43,721 nucleotides of DNA from a bacterium (lineage in GTDB: Bacteria; Patescibacteriota; Minisyncoccia; 2-02-FULL-40-12; IGHO2-12-FULL-4). The position numbers and the translations under genes are program-made. A model generated the notes under the pieces. It worked only from the letters and a program-made list of their open reading frames with translations. It did no database searches and had not been told where the DNA came from. Below are positions 1 through 7,128 of this stretch, in pieces (the first letter of the stretch is position 1; the number at the start of each line of letters is the position of its first letter). The stretch covers positions 1-43,721 of the forward strand of contig JAUYPS010000048.1 of assembly GCA_030695705.1 (NCBI GenBank), written 5' to 3'.

Positions 1-1
1 A

Positions 2-2320
2 TTCCACGGCCAGGCCTCTTTGTATTCCTGGTTCGATGTTCTTAATGCCGGTCCCAATCCTTCGCTGAGATTCGACCCGTTCGATGACGATGTGGCCGAG
101 TACTTCCAAAACTCCAGAGACGGATACCGCTTCTTAAACCCGGGTTATACGCTGGGCGGGCCGGTTATCAAAGACAGAATCTGGTTTTTCTCAAGCTATT
201 TTTACCAGGGATCGAGAACAGACCGGTCGGTAAAGTTTTTGGCAGACGGGAAAACCAGGGATTTTGTCAGCCGGCAAAGGCAGGATTTCGCTTTGAACAA
301 AGTTGATTTCGCCCCTTTCGGCAACCTCAAAGGTTCTTTCAGCTACTACTATAAACCGTTAAAGACAATGGGCCTTCTTCCCAGCCAGCAAGGCACTGAT
401 TCTCCCAACTCCCCCTTCTCTCAGAAAGGCTATCGTCGGCCAGCCTCTTCCTATCAATGGCAGCTGGACTATATCGTCAGCAATAAGCTTCTGCTCGGCG
501 GTTTCGGCGGGTATCACTACAGCAACTTCAAAGATTACGGCACTCCCCGGGGAACTTATTATGCTTTTGCCAACTCCAACCTGAATGTCAATCTTCCCAT
601 TCCGGATAGTTTCCGGTATTCCGCCGGAAACATTACCGACAACAACATTCAAACGGTTCAGGATATTTACTCCCGGCACAACGCTAATTTGGTCGCTTCC
701 TATTTTACGGAAGGACTAGGTTTTCTTCCCGGCCAGCATAACATCAAAGCCGGTTACGACCTGAACCGGCTACATAATTCGCCGGTGGCCGACACTTGGC
801 CGGACGGATTTATCATCATGGTTTGGGACCGCGAGCGGCGTAAAATTACCGGACCAGGAAGTTCTCGAGGAGAATTGGGCTACTATGTGAACAGAGTTTT
901 CGGTACGGCCGGCCATGTGGCCAGTTCTAATCAGGGCTTATTTCTGCAGGATAGCTGGCAGGTAAAGTGGGGGTTCGCCTCCAGGCTCACTCTCAATGTG
1001 GGTCTGCGGACGGAAAAGGAGTTCGTCCCCTCTTTCCGGAACGACAGCGGCATTGCTTCCAAAGCCATTCAATTTGATTTTGCTGATAAAATTGCTCCGC
1101 GCCTGGGATTGGCCTTTGATCCGACCGGAAAGGGCGATACCACCATCCGTTTCAGTTATGGCGTTTATCACGATGTCATGAAATACGAACTTCCGCGAGG
1201 AAGTTTCGGCGGAGATAAGTGGAAAGATTACGTTTATAAGCTGGAAGATCCCAACTTCTTCAATATCAGACCCAGGCCGGCGCCCAACAGCCAGGCCGGA
1301 AATTTCCCGGGAGACTTGATTGAAGTGGTAGATTGGCGGATTCCTTCCAATGATCCGGAAAATAATCTGGTTGATCCGAACCTAAAGCCGGTGCGGCTAC
1401 ATGCTTTTGATTTCGACATGGAACGGACTTATCGGAGCAGCTGGATTTACGGTTTGCGTCTGGTCCGAAAGGTTTTGGACCGAACTGTCGAAGATGTGGG
1501 AACCCTTACCGACCACGGCGAACTTTACCGCATTACCAATCCGGGCTTTGGCGCTTCGCTTGACCCGCACAACTTCCCTTCTGATTTTCCGGAGCGGGTG
1601 ACTCCTCGCGCCAAAAGGAATTACAACGCGATGGAATTGAAGCTGGAGCGGCGGGAACAAGAGTATCTTGTTTCGGCCAGCTATACTTTCAGCCGTTTGG
1701 ATGGCAATTACGGCGGGCTGGCTTCATCGGACGAAAACGGCCGGACCAGTCCCAATGTCAATCGGTATTTCGACCTCCCTTGGATGAATTACGACTCTAA
1801 CGGAAAGCTGGTTTACGGAAGACTGGCTACGGACAGGCCTCATTTGTTCAAGTTTTTCGGCTCTTACGGGTTAAAGTCAAGATTCGGCACGACCCAGATC
1901 AGCCCGGTTTTATTCCTGATGAGCGGAACCCCGCTGTCGACGGAAGCGCAGATTATCTCTTCCACGCCGGTCTTTGTGAACGGAAGAGGCGACATGGGTC
2001 GTACTCCGGTCTTCTCCAATACCGACCTGAAAATTTCCCAGGACTTTAAAGTAAGTTCTGCCAGAGACAATCTGAAAATCAGGCTGGAAGCGGTAGTGGG
2101 TAATTTATTTAACCAGCGGACCGTCACCAATAAAGTATCCAACTATCTCCATCCTAACGACGGCCAGATCCAGTTCGACAACATGGCCGATGCGTTTAAA
2201 GGATACGACTACGAGGCCTTGCGCCTGGAACAGGAGTTAAGAACCGATCCGCGTTACGGAATGGCCAGCGGTTTCCAAAGTCCGCGGTCAATCAGGATTG
2301 GATTGCATTTTATTTTTTGA
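2..2320 (+). CDS. TonB-dependent receptor (Oar-like), 5'-truncated by window edge
   Basis: This is the C-terminal part of an outer-membrane TonB-dependent receptor, which imports ligands through a beta-barrel gated by a plug. The frame is open to the window start (FHGQASLYSW before the first possible start, a TTG at 20), so the N-terminus, with the signal peptide and first plug part, is missing. Visible are the plug-end motif NPGYTLGGPVIKDRIWFF, typical of acidobacterial Oar-like receptors, many alternating aromatic barrel strands, and a C-terminal FIF. A terminal phenylalanine is the usual outer-membrane-assembly signal. GC is higher than in the following genes. An outer-membrane receptor is out of place beside Patescibacteria-type genes, so recent transfer is likely. 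An assembly join cannot be fully excluded. The substrate is not predictable. Confidence 0.85.
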   Translation, partial: FHGQASLYSWFDVLNAGPNPSLRFDPFDDDVAEYFQNSRDGYRFLNPGYTLGGPVIKDRIWFFSSYFYQGSRTDRSVKFLADGKTRDFVSRQRQDFALNKVDFAPFGNLKGSFSYYYKPLKTMGLLPSQQGTDSPNSPFSQKGYRRPASSYQWQLDYIVSNKLLLGGFGGYHYSNFKDYGTPRGTYYAFANSNLNVNLPIPDSFRYSAGNITDNNIQTVQDIYSRHNANLVASYFTEGLGFLPGQHNIKAGYDLNRLHNSPVADTWPDGFIIMVWDRERRKITGPGSSRGELGYYVNRVFGTAGHVASSNQGLFLQDSWQVKWGFASRLTLNVGLRTEKEFVPSFRNDSGIASKAIQFDFADKIAPRLGLAFDPTGKGDTTIRFSYGVYHDVMKYELPRGSFGGDKWKDYVYKLEDPNFFNIRPRPAPNSQAGNFPGDLIEVVDWRIPSNDPENNLVDPNLKPVRLHAFDFDMERTYRSSWIYGLRLVRKVLDRTVEDVGTLTDHGELYRITNPGFGASLDPHNFPSDFPERVTPRAKRNYNAMELKLERREQEYLVSASYTFSRLDGNYGGLASSDENGRTSPNVNRYFDLPWMNYDSNGKLVYGRLATDRPHLFKFFGSYGLKSRFGTTQISPVLFLMSGTPLSTEAQIISSTPVFVNGRGDMGRTPVFSNTDLKISQDFKVSSARDNLKIRLEAVVGNLFNQRTVTNKVSNYLHPNDGQIQFDNMADAFKGYDYEALRLEQELRTDPRYGMASGFQSPRSIRIGLHFIF

Positions 2321-2331
2321 AAGTTACAGCC

Positions 2332-2364
2332 CCCCTTTCGGCCTCAAAGCCGGAAGGGGTTTTT
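2332..2364 (+). terminator. Intrinsic terminator after TonB receptor gene
   Basis: The arms CCCCTTTCGGC (2332-2342) and GCCGGAAGGGG (2349-2359) form a stem with a short loop, followed by five T residues. It lies 11 bases after the receptor stop codon and ends that transcript. Confidence 0.85.
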
Positions 2365-2431
2365 ATTTACAGGAGATTTCTTTTATCGTACTCTTAGTTA
2401 AACAAAAGAGAACTTTAATAAAGAGGTAATA

Positions 2432-3511
2432 GTGTTAAAATTTGTATTGGTTATTTTTTTTATGGCAGTTTCTCTGGGAAATATTTTTGCCCAAGTTCCA
2501 GGTCGTGGCGGTTCTTCTTATCTTTGGTACTACCGGGAATGGAAGGGACTTAATGGGTTTAGCGATTGTTATGGCGTCATCAAAAATTTTCATCTGGCGC
2601 ACGCCCAAGCTTATATCAAGGATAATCTGCAATATATGTATAATCAAGGCGGCCAAAGGAGACTGAATGTTATGATTTTTCATGCGCGAGACGCCAGATT
2701 AGTAGCGGCAGGATGTCCGTCAGTAAGCAACATTCCGGGAAACGGAACAATAATGAAGTATTATATAGGAAGCGATCTGGTTATTGGTACAGCCGACGAC
2801 GTGCTGGAGTTGCAATATTTGGAAAATTTATATAATTATGTTGACTATGCGGCTAGTCTCGGTTTTAAGGAGTTCATGGTAATGATGTCTCCGCAGTCAG
2901 CCAATTGGCCCGGATTCTGGTCAAATTTTGATCAATTTATGGCGGCTGGATTGTATGCGGAAAATCGACATATTCTCCAACTGGTGTATCAAACAATGCA
3001 AAATACCGGCCGCCCATTCAAGATTGTTTTGGCTGACGAGCCTCTTCAAAGCCCGCACAATGGTCAATATTATGACAGTGTTTATAGTTATGTGGCGCGT
3101 ATGTGGTCAGATTATTTTGAAGATGGAGGAAATCTGGCCGTTACCGGAGGGATTACCATGGCGGATGCCACCGGTTCCGATATAGAAAATCAAGTTAATG
3201 CTTTTCTTGATATATGCGACTCCGCCGGGTACGGCCGACCCTTATTTTATGTGCTGAATATTTTCGGCGATGAACAAAGAGGTTTTACCAACTTTCACCA
3301 GGCGCTGATCGCTCGCGGGTCGTTCGCGGAGCCGGTGATAATCGGGTCAACTTTCTATAATGATTCCGAAACTGCTTATAATTTAAGAAGCGTTTCCAAC
3401 AAGACTGGCAGAGTTATTGAGTTTGTATTGCAATGGCCGAAAATGAGAGCCAACGGTTTGGATAACATCTATGTTTCGGAGTTTTTCAACTATGCTATTT
3501 ATGGTTTTTGA
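2432..3511 (+). CDS. Secreted protein of unknown function, possible TIM-barrel
   Basis: The protein has 359 residues and begins with a signal peptide (about residues 1-20, ending near FAQ), so it is exported. The GTG start is chosen because AAGAGGT (2421-2427) sits at correct spacing. The rest is rich in aromatic residues and shows alternating hydrophobic strands and helices, with a segment reading KIVLADEP near residue 200. Such a layout would suit a TIM-barrel hydrolase with an acidic active site, but I recognise no family and the assignment is speculative. It stands alone between two terminators. Base composition is lower in GC than the upstream receptor gene. Confidence 0.7.
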   Translation: MLKFVLVIFFMAVSLGNIFAQVPGRGGSSYLWYYREWKGLNGFSDCYGVIKNFHLAHAQAYIKDNLQYMYNQGGQRRLNVMIFHARDARLVAAGCPSVSNIPGNGTIMKYYIGSDLVIGTADDVLELQYLENLYNYVDYAASLGFKEFMVMMSPQSANWPGFWSNFDQFMAAGLYAENRHILQLVYQTMQNTGRPFKIVLADEPLQSPHNGQYYDSVYSYVARMWSDYFEDGGNLAVTGGITMADATGSDIENQVNAFLDICDSAGYGRPLFYVLNIFGDEQRGFTNFHQALIARGSFAEPVIIGSTFYNDSETAYNLRSVSNKTGRVIEFVLQWPKMRANGLDNIYVSEFFNYAIYGF

Positions 3512-3516
3512 TTAAC

Positions 3517-3555
3517 ATTCCCTTACTCGGATTTGAGTGAGGGATTTACTTTTTT
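3517..3555 (+). terminator. Intrinsic terminator after secreted-protein gene
   Basis: TCCCTTACTC (3519-3528) pairs with GAGTGAGGGA (3535-3544) with one internal mismatch, followed by a T-rich run. It separates the secreted-protein gene from the peroxiredoxin gene. Confidence 0.8.
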
Positions 3556-3578
3556 AGCCGGGAGAATAGAATAAAAAC

Positions 3579-4139
3579 ATGAACATCAACGAAAAAATCG
3601 TGGATTTTGAAGTAGATGCCTATTACCAAGATGAGATTAAAAAGATTAAGTCGGCCGATTATCGCGGCCAATGGCTGATTTTGTTTTTCTATCCGGCGGA
3701 TTTTACTTTTGTCTGCCCTACCGAGCTTGAAGAACTGGCCGACCACTACGAAGAGTTTAAAAAAATGGGAGTGGAAGTCATGAGTGTCAGCACCGACACG
3801 GTTTATGTTCACAAAGCTTGGCATGATCAGTCCGAAACCATCAAAAAAATCCAATTTCCCATGCTGGCTGATCCTACCGGTAATTTGGCCAGGCAATTCG
3901 GCGTTTACATCGAAAAAGAGGGCTTGGCTTTGCGTGGAACATTCATTATCGACCCTGATGGGATTCTGAAGGCCTGCGAAGTGCATGACAATAGCATCGG
4001 CCGGAGCGTCAAAGAGTTAATCCGGAAAATTAAAGCCGCCCAATTCGTGGCCAAACACGGCGATCAGGTCTGCCCGGCCAGCTGGGAAGAAGGAGAAGAG
4101 ACTTTGAAGCCAGGATTGGATTTGGTGGGGAAGATTTGA
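3579..4139 (+). CDS. ahpC: AhpC-type 2-Cys peroxiredoxin
   Basis: This is a cytoplasmic thiol peroxidase that reduces hydrogen and alkyl peroxides. At 186 residues it matches the usual AhpC length. The active-site motif PADFTFVCPTEL carries the peroxidatic cysteine C46 with T43 three residues before it. The C-terminal VCPASW holds the resolving cysteine near C165. The segment GTFIIDPDG is typical of the family. The ATG follows GGAGAA (3561-3566) at a rather long spacing. No AhpF or thioredoxin gene is adjacent, so the electron donor is unknown. The gene ends at a strong bidirectional terminator. It is the best-supported enzyme in the first 4 kb. Confidence 0.92.
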   Translation: MNINEKIVDFEVDAYYQDEIKKIKSADYRGQWLILFFYPADFTFVCPTELEELADHYEEFKKMGVEVMSVSTDTVYVHKAWHDQSETIKKIQFPMLADPTGNLARQFGVYIEKEGLALRGTFIIDPDGILKACEVHDNSIGRSVKELIRKIKAAQFVAKHGDQVCPASWEEGEETLKPGLDLVGKI

Positions 4140-4189
4140 TAAAATTAAAACAGGTTAAAAACCTGGTGGATCGAAAAAGAGTCAAACAA

Positions 4190-4212
4190 AAAACCGCGTC
4201 TCGCGGTTTTTT
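4190..4212. terminator. Bidirectional terminator between ahpC and tRNA-like element
   Basis: AAACCGCG and CGCGGTTT (4191-4209) form a compact stem with a TCT loop, flanked by A-rich and T-rich runs on both sides. It can terminate ahpC on the plus strand and the tRNA-like transcript on the minus strand. Confidence 0.8.
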
Positions 4213-4216
4213 GTTG

Positions 4217-4289
4217 TGGACCCGACGAGATTTGCACTCGTTTCTCTGCATGACAATGACAGAATTTTACTACATAAAACTACGGGCCC
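4217..4289 (-). tRNA. tRNA-like element, anticodon position reads UGU (Thr), degenerate
   Basis: Read on the minus strand, these 73 bases have exact tRNA geometry. The acceptor stem GGGCCCG/CGGGTCC has one G-U pair and discriminator A. TA occupies positions 8-9. The D-arm has A/T pairs, the anticodon arm is 17 nt, the variable loop is 4 nt, and the T-arm is ACGAG/CTCGT with loop TGCAAAT. Oddities are no GG in the D-loop, G instead of T at position 55, a C-T mismatch closing the anticodon stem, C37, and CAA rather than encoded CCA. The anticodon loop ATTGTCA would place UGU at 34-36. It may be a divergent tRNA-Thr or a decayed tRNA-like sequence. An alternative 8 bp stem (4216-4223/4290-4297) encloses it. 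Confidence 0.35.
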
Positions 4290-4348
4290 GGGTCCACGAC
4301 GGAAGTTTATCAAAAAGAAAAAGGACCCACAAATGAATGTAGATCCTT

Positions 4349-4411
4349 TATTCTGTCATGCAGATAAGCTCGTAGTTAAACATAGCTATTCCGTCATTAT
4401 CATAAGTATAT
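4349..4411 (+). repeat. Partial inverted copies of the tRNA-like element
   Basis: On the plus strand, ATTCTGTCATGCAGATAAG and then CTCGTAGTTAAACATAG followed by CCGTCATTATCAT resemble, respectively, the anticodon arm and the 5' half of the tRNA-like element, which is on the opposite strand about 60 bases away. No T-arm follows. They look like rearranged tRNA fragments. The rest of 4290-4548 shows no gene. Confidence 0.35.
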
Positions 4412-4550
4412 CAAAATCAAAATTAATGTCAAATGAAACCCAAAAATGGGATAAAAGGGCCGTTTTTAGTTGACTCTAGAGCAATTTTGACAAAGACCCT
4501 ACTACTCTTTTGAACCCACTTAGATATTAGCGAAGTGCCTATGCCTACTT

Positions 4551-4705
4551 CTTTTCAAATATGAGCTCGCCGGAATAAATAAGCGAAGATTTCTGAAATC
4601 AAGCCGGTTACAGAAAATTGGGTCGGATTCTTAGACGGGGTACCAATTTTTGTCGGCTTGATGAAGAAATCGAGTATTATTTATCGGCGAGTGATTCTTG
4701 AAAAG
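4551..4705. repeat. Structured repeat family R2, copy A
   Basis: This 155 bp element folds into one long interrupted hairpin: CTTTTCAA/TTGAAAAG outermost, then CTCGCC/GGCGAG, AATAAATA/TTATTTA, AATCAAGCCG/CGGCTTGAT and AAAATTGG/CCAATTTT, with an apical loop containing CGGATTCTTAGACGGGGTA. A second copy lies at 27060-27220. The core of about 80 bp is nearly identical, while the outer arms differ but still pair. It sits just after the 3' end of the recombinase gene, which is on the minus strand. Confidence 0.8.
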
Positions 4706-4728
4706 AGGGCGGCATAGACACGAAGCGA

Positions 4729-5643
4729 CTATCTTTTCTTATGAAACTTCTGATGCACTTCTTTAAGTCCCCTGTCGGTGACATGAGTGTAGATTTGAGT
4801 AGTGGTAATCGAGGAGTGGCCGAGAATGGCCTGAACGGAGCGGATATCGGCGCCATTTTGCAGTAAATCAGTAGCTAGTCCATGGCGCAAAGTATGCGGC
4901 GAAACATTTTTACCAACGATGCCGGCTCTGATGGCATGCTTCTTAACGATCCGCTGAATACTGCGGGAAGTCAGCCGCAGGTTTTCGTATTTGGCAAAGT
5001 TCTCTTTGGGGGGAATGCGGATAAAAAGAGCTGGATCGGCATCGGTTCGCTTTTTTAAATACCCGTCTAAAGACGTTTTGGCGCCGTCAGAAAAGAAAAC
5101 CAGCCGAATCTTCGAGCCTTTTCCTCTGACCGGCACCTCTCCCCTGCCAAGATCTATTTTATCTCGATCCAAAGAGCAAAGCTCCGCCACTCGCAAGCCG
5201 GTGCTGAAAAGAGTTTCTAAAATGGCTTTGTCGCGGAGATTAGTTAAGTCAGAACCTCCCGGGGAATTTAAAAGCCGTTCCAGTTCATTTGTTTCCAGAA
5301 AATCGATCTGCCGTTCTTCCTGTTTGCCCAGTTCCACCTTTTCGGCCGAAACAGTTTTGATTTCTCTTTTGGCCAGATATTTTAAAAAAGCTCGTAGGGC
5401 GATGATGTGGTAATTTTGGGTAATCTTCTTAAGCGGCTTGCCGTGAGCGTTAGTCGAACGGTTGAGGTGTAGGCGAAACTTTCTAATTACTTCTTCGGTA
5501 ATTTGTTGGGGCTGGGAGACTTGGGCAAAATCAAAAAATCGCTTGAGGTAATGATGATAGTTTTCCGTCGTTTTCGGCGAACGGTTTTTCTCTATCTCTA
5601 AATACTCGAGAAACTGAGTTTTTAACTGTTTAAGATCGGCCAT
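4729..5643 (-). CDS. xerD: Tyrosine recombinase, XerD-like
   Basis: This 304-residue site-specific recombinase is of the size and layout of XerC/XerD, which resolve chromosome dimers at dif. Residues 1-95 form the SAM-like N-terminal core-binding domain. The catalytic domain carries R151 (STGLRVAEL), a GKGSK beta-hairpin with the active lysine near 175-178, H250 and R253 (SPHTLRHG), H276 (LGHSS) and the nucleophile Y285 (TTQIYTH). All catalytic residues are present. It starts 4 bases after the toxin stop codon, so it is probably cotranscribed with the antitoxin-toxin pair. The neighbouring tRNA-like element would suit an integrase, but no other integrated-element genes are visible, so a housekeeping role is more likely. 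Confidence 0.88.
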   Translation of the reverse strand: MADLKQLKTQFLEYLEIEKNRSPKTTENYHHYLKRFFDFAQVSQPQQITEEVIRKFRLHLNRSTNAHGKPLKKITQNYHIIALRAFLKYLAKREIKTVSAEKVELGKQEERQIDFLETNELERLLNSPGGSDLTNLRDKAILETLFSTGLRVAELCSLDRDKIDLGRGEVPVRGKGSKIRLVFFSDGAKTSLDGYLKKRTDADPALFIRIPPKENFAKYENLRLTSRSIQRIVKKHAIRAGIVGKNVSPHTLRHGLATDLLQNGADIRSVQAILGHSSITTTQIYTHVTDRGLKEVHQKFHKKR

Positions 5644-5647
5644 TTAT

Positions 5648-5893
5648 TTACAATTTATATGTTTTTTCGTTTCGATATCCAATGTCAATAATACGAATTA
5701 TTTTTTTATTTTTATCTTTGATAAAAATAATTCTGATTTTGCCCTTACGAAGCCGAAAAACATCCCCATGCCCTTGTAGCTTTTTAATATCTAAACCATG
5801 CCAGTTTAGAGTTAAAATTTTCTCAATTAACGCTATAAGAATAGCCCTTTGGTCTATACTGAATTTCGACAGTAGTTTGCTAAGAGTTGGCAT
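5648..5893 (-). CDS. RelE/ParE-superfamily toxin
   Basis: This 81-residue basic protein has the RelE/ParE-fold layout: an N-terminal helical part, a KKLQGHGDVFRLRKGKIRIIF strand pair, and a C-terminal DIGYRNEKTY ending. RelE proteins cleave mRNA on the ribosome, and ParE proteins poison gyrase. The sequence alone does not decide which. The partner antitoxin lies upstream on the same strand, but a MITE now separates them and leaves the ATG only three bases from the element, with no Shine-Dalgarno site of its own. Expression may therefore be reduced. The recombinase gene follows after 4 bases. Confidence 0.8.
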   Translation of the reverse strand: MPTLSKLLSKFSIDQRAILIALIEKILTLNWHGLDIKKLQGHGDVFRLRKGKIRIIFIKDKNKKIIRIIDIGYRNEKTYKL

Positions 5894-5896
5894 AAG

Positions 5897-6163
5897 GGGG
5901 TGTAGTATCCGAACAGAATCAATTTAGCGGAGCGAATTAGGGCAAGATTCACGGCGCGAGAAGCGATGTGTACTTGACGGAACATGAGCGACGAGCAACG
6001 AAGAAGCTTGCCCTAATTCGCTCCGCCCGAAGGGAAGTTAAAAAATGGCTGATTTCTTTGTTGCTCCTCCTCGAAGTACTTAAAGTACTCCTTCATAGTC
6101 GCGCCGCGAAATCATCTCATTTTTTAGCTTCTAATCTTGATTCATGTTCGGTTACTACACCCC
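5897..6163. mobile_element. MITE between antitoxin and toxin genes, TSD TAAG
   Basis: This 267 bp non-coding element has imperfect 26-27 bp terminal inverted repeats (GGGGTGTAGTATCCGAACAG at the left end, GGGGTGTAGTAACCGAACAT as the right-end complement). It is flanked by direct TAAG repeats (5893-5896 and 6164-6167). A nested inverted pair, GCGGAGCGAATTAGGGCAAG and its complement, lies inside. It encodes no transposase, so it would move in trans. Insertion ended the antitoxin four codons early and separated it from the toxin. Confidence 0.85.
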
Positions 6164-6402
6164 TAAGCATTTAATTTACGAAGAGCCTTTAAGATTTTTC
6201 TGGCATCTACGCCATTTTTATTGATTTTGGTGAAGTCAATTACTGTTTCCCACAGTTCTTCGTCGTCTTCATTAACAGAGGATATTTTAAAAACCGGTTT
6301 AGATTTTTTGACGACAATAAAAGATTCGCCTTTTTTGACGCGTGAGGCGTATTTTTGTATGTTTTCTCTTAATTCTTTTAATCCCAAAATTTGTGTTTTC
6401 AT
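6163..6402 (-). CDS. Phd/YefM-type antitoxin, C-terminus altered by MITE insertion
   Basis: This 79-residue protein starts MKTQILGLKELRENIQKYAS and has the Phd/YefM DNA-binding N-terminus with the usual RVKKGESFIVVKKSKPVFKI strand region, followed by an acidic, toxin-binding C-terminal tail. It neutralises the adjacent RelE/ParE-like toxin and should repress its own operon. The stop codon TAG is formed at the MITE junction. If the element is removed together with one TAAG copy, the frame continues for four more codons (YANS) and overlaps the toxin ATG by 14 bases, the usual translational coupling of such pairs. The promoter reads directly into the ATG, so the mRNA is probably leaderless. Confidence 0.82.
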   Translation of the reverse strand: MKTQILGLKELRENIQKYASRVKKGESFIVVKKSKPVFKISSVNEDDEELWETVIDFTKINKNGVDARKILKALRKLNA

Positions 6403-6408
6403 AAATCA

Positions 6409-6437
6409 AGTTTATCTTAAGGTTAACTTAAAGTCAA
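6409..6437 (-). promoter_or_regulatory. Antitoxin promoter with palindromic operator
   Basis: On the minus strand TTGACT (6432-6437) and TAAACT (6409-6414) are 17 bp apart. The spacer holds TTAAG/CTTAA arms (6417-6431), a likely binding site for the antitoxin itself. The -10 box ends 6 bases before the ATG, implying a leaderless transcript. Confidence 0.75.
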
Positions 6438-6441
6438 ATTC

Positions 6442-6470
6442 TTGGCAAAAACTAGGCAGTGTGCTATAAA
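6442..6470 (+). promoter_or_regulatory. Promoter of the 6517 gene
   Basis: TTGGCA (6442-6447) and TATAAA (6465-6470) are separated by 17 bp, with a TGC extended -10. It is divergent from the antitoxin promoter and about 40 bases upstream of the gene start. Confidence 0.6.
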
Positions 6471-6516
6471 AAGACAGTTTATTTACATATTACATAAAAA
6501 AGAGGATGGATTTAAT

Positions 6517-6990
6517 ATGAAAGGATTGTATGATCACTTACAGAATATTGAAAATCTTGCCAAACTAGCCGAGGAAAAAATAGAAGGACTGGAAGAAACT
6601 GTCATCAAAAGCCAAAAAGAATTAAAAATTTGGCAAGGTCTGCTGAATTTTTCTCAGACCTGCCGAAGATTGGCCAATGAAGAAGCCACGGAAACCAAAA
6701 AAGATCAGTTGCGTTACAAATGGATCAAAGTAGCTATTCGAGGTGCCGGAGTATGGTCTTCGGAGGCGGGCAATGTGAATCTGAAGGCCTGGGAAAAGTA
6801 TCAAGGTTTCCCGAATGGTTTGGAAAACTTACGTCCCTATGCAGACGGCGACCGCAGTGCTAACCACATGGCGCACCGGCCCAAGAAAGACGAGTTTGAT
6901 TCCAATACTACCGATTTTGACACCTTGATCGACTGTCAGCTGGCCGTGGAAAAAGCTCATGATGATTGGAAGAAGAAAAATAAAAAATAA
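6517..6990 (+). CDS. Hypothetical protein with N-terminal coiled coil
   Basis: The protein has 157 residues. The ATG at 6517 is preferred over an upstream TTG at 6442 because that TTG overlaps the -35 box and because AGAGGA (6501-6506) precedes this ATG. Residues 1-65 are charged and helical with heptad-like leucines, consistent with a coiled coil. The C-terminal half is hydrophilic, with a segment GVWSSEAGNVNLKAWEKYQG, and ends in a lysine run. There is no signal peptide or membrane segment. I do not recognise the family. A terminator follows, so it is a single-gene transcript. Confidence 0.7.
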   Translation: MKGLYDHLQNIENLAKLAEEKIEGLEETVIKSQKELKIWQGLLNFSQTCRRLANEEATETKKDQLRYKWIKVAIRGAGVWSSEAGNVNLKAWEKYQGFPNGLENLRPYADGDRSANHMAHRPKKDEFDSNTTDFDTLIDCQLAVEKAHDDWKKKNKK

Positions 6991-6999
6991 GTTAATTGC

Positions 7000-7025
7000 A
7001 CCGCTCAAAAAGCGGTTTTATTTTG
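7000..7025 (+). terminator. Intrinsic terminator after the 6517 gene
   Basis: CCGCT (7001-7005) and AGCGG (7011-7015) form a short stem followed by TTTTATTTT. It isolates the preceding gene from rpsO. Confidence 0.75.
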
Positions 7026-7039
7026 CCAAAATAAAACTG

Positions 7040-7068
7040 TTGCTTTAACTAAAAAACCGTGTTATCAT
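7040..7068 (+). promoter_or_regulatory. rpsO promoter
   Basis: TTGCTT (7040-7045) and TATCAT (7063-7068) are spaced by 17 bp with a TGT extended -10. Transcription should start near 7075, giving a leader of about 54 bases before the rpsO ATG. Confidence 0.7.
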
Positions 7069-7078
7069 GAAACACATC

Positions 7079-7115
7079 AAGGTTTGATCTTTTTGCAGAT
7101 CCAAAGTCGAACCTT
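7079..7115 (+). promoter_or_regulatory. rpsO leader hairpin, candidate S15 autoregulatory site
   Basis: AAGGTT (7079-7084) pairs with AACCTT (7110-7115). Inside it, GATCT (7086-7090) pairs with AGATC (7097-7101), leaving an internal loop. S15 represses its own mRNA by binding structured leaders in other bacteria, and those structures differ between phyla. This nested hairpin lies at the right place, but no S15 binding motif can be proven here. Confidence 0.5.
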
Positions 7116-7128
7116 TATCGAATTGACT

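Noticed and set aside
4217..4560. tmRNA gene on the minus strand
   Set aside because: The acceptor arms pair over 73 bases only, and no tag-peptide frame or pseudoknot region is visible.
1..4700. Assembly chimera joining a TonB-receptor contig to a CPR contig
   Set aside because: Possible but not shown. R2 at 4551 matches the copy by polA, and R4 ties the other GC-rich block to holA, so a real acquired region is the simpler reading. Left as a check.
5682..6174. Plus-strand open frames across the MITE and toxin
   Set aside because: They are antisense to the toxin gene or lie within the non-coding MITE and have no start signals or family resemblance.
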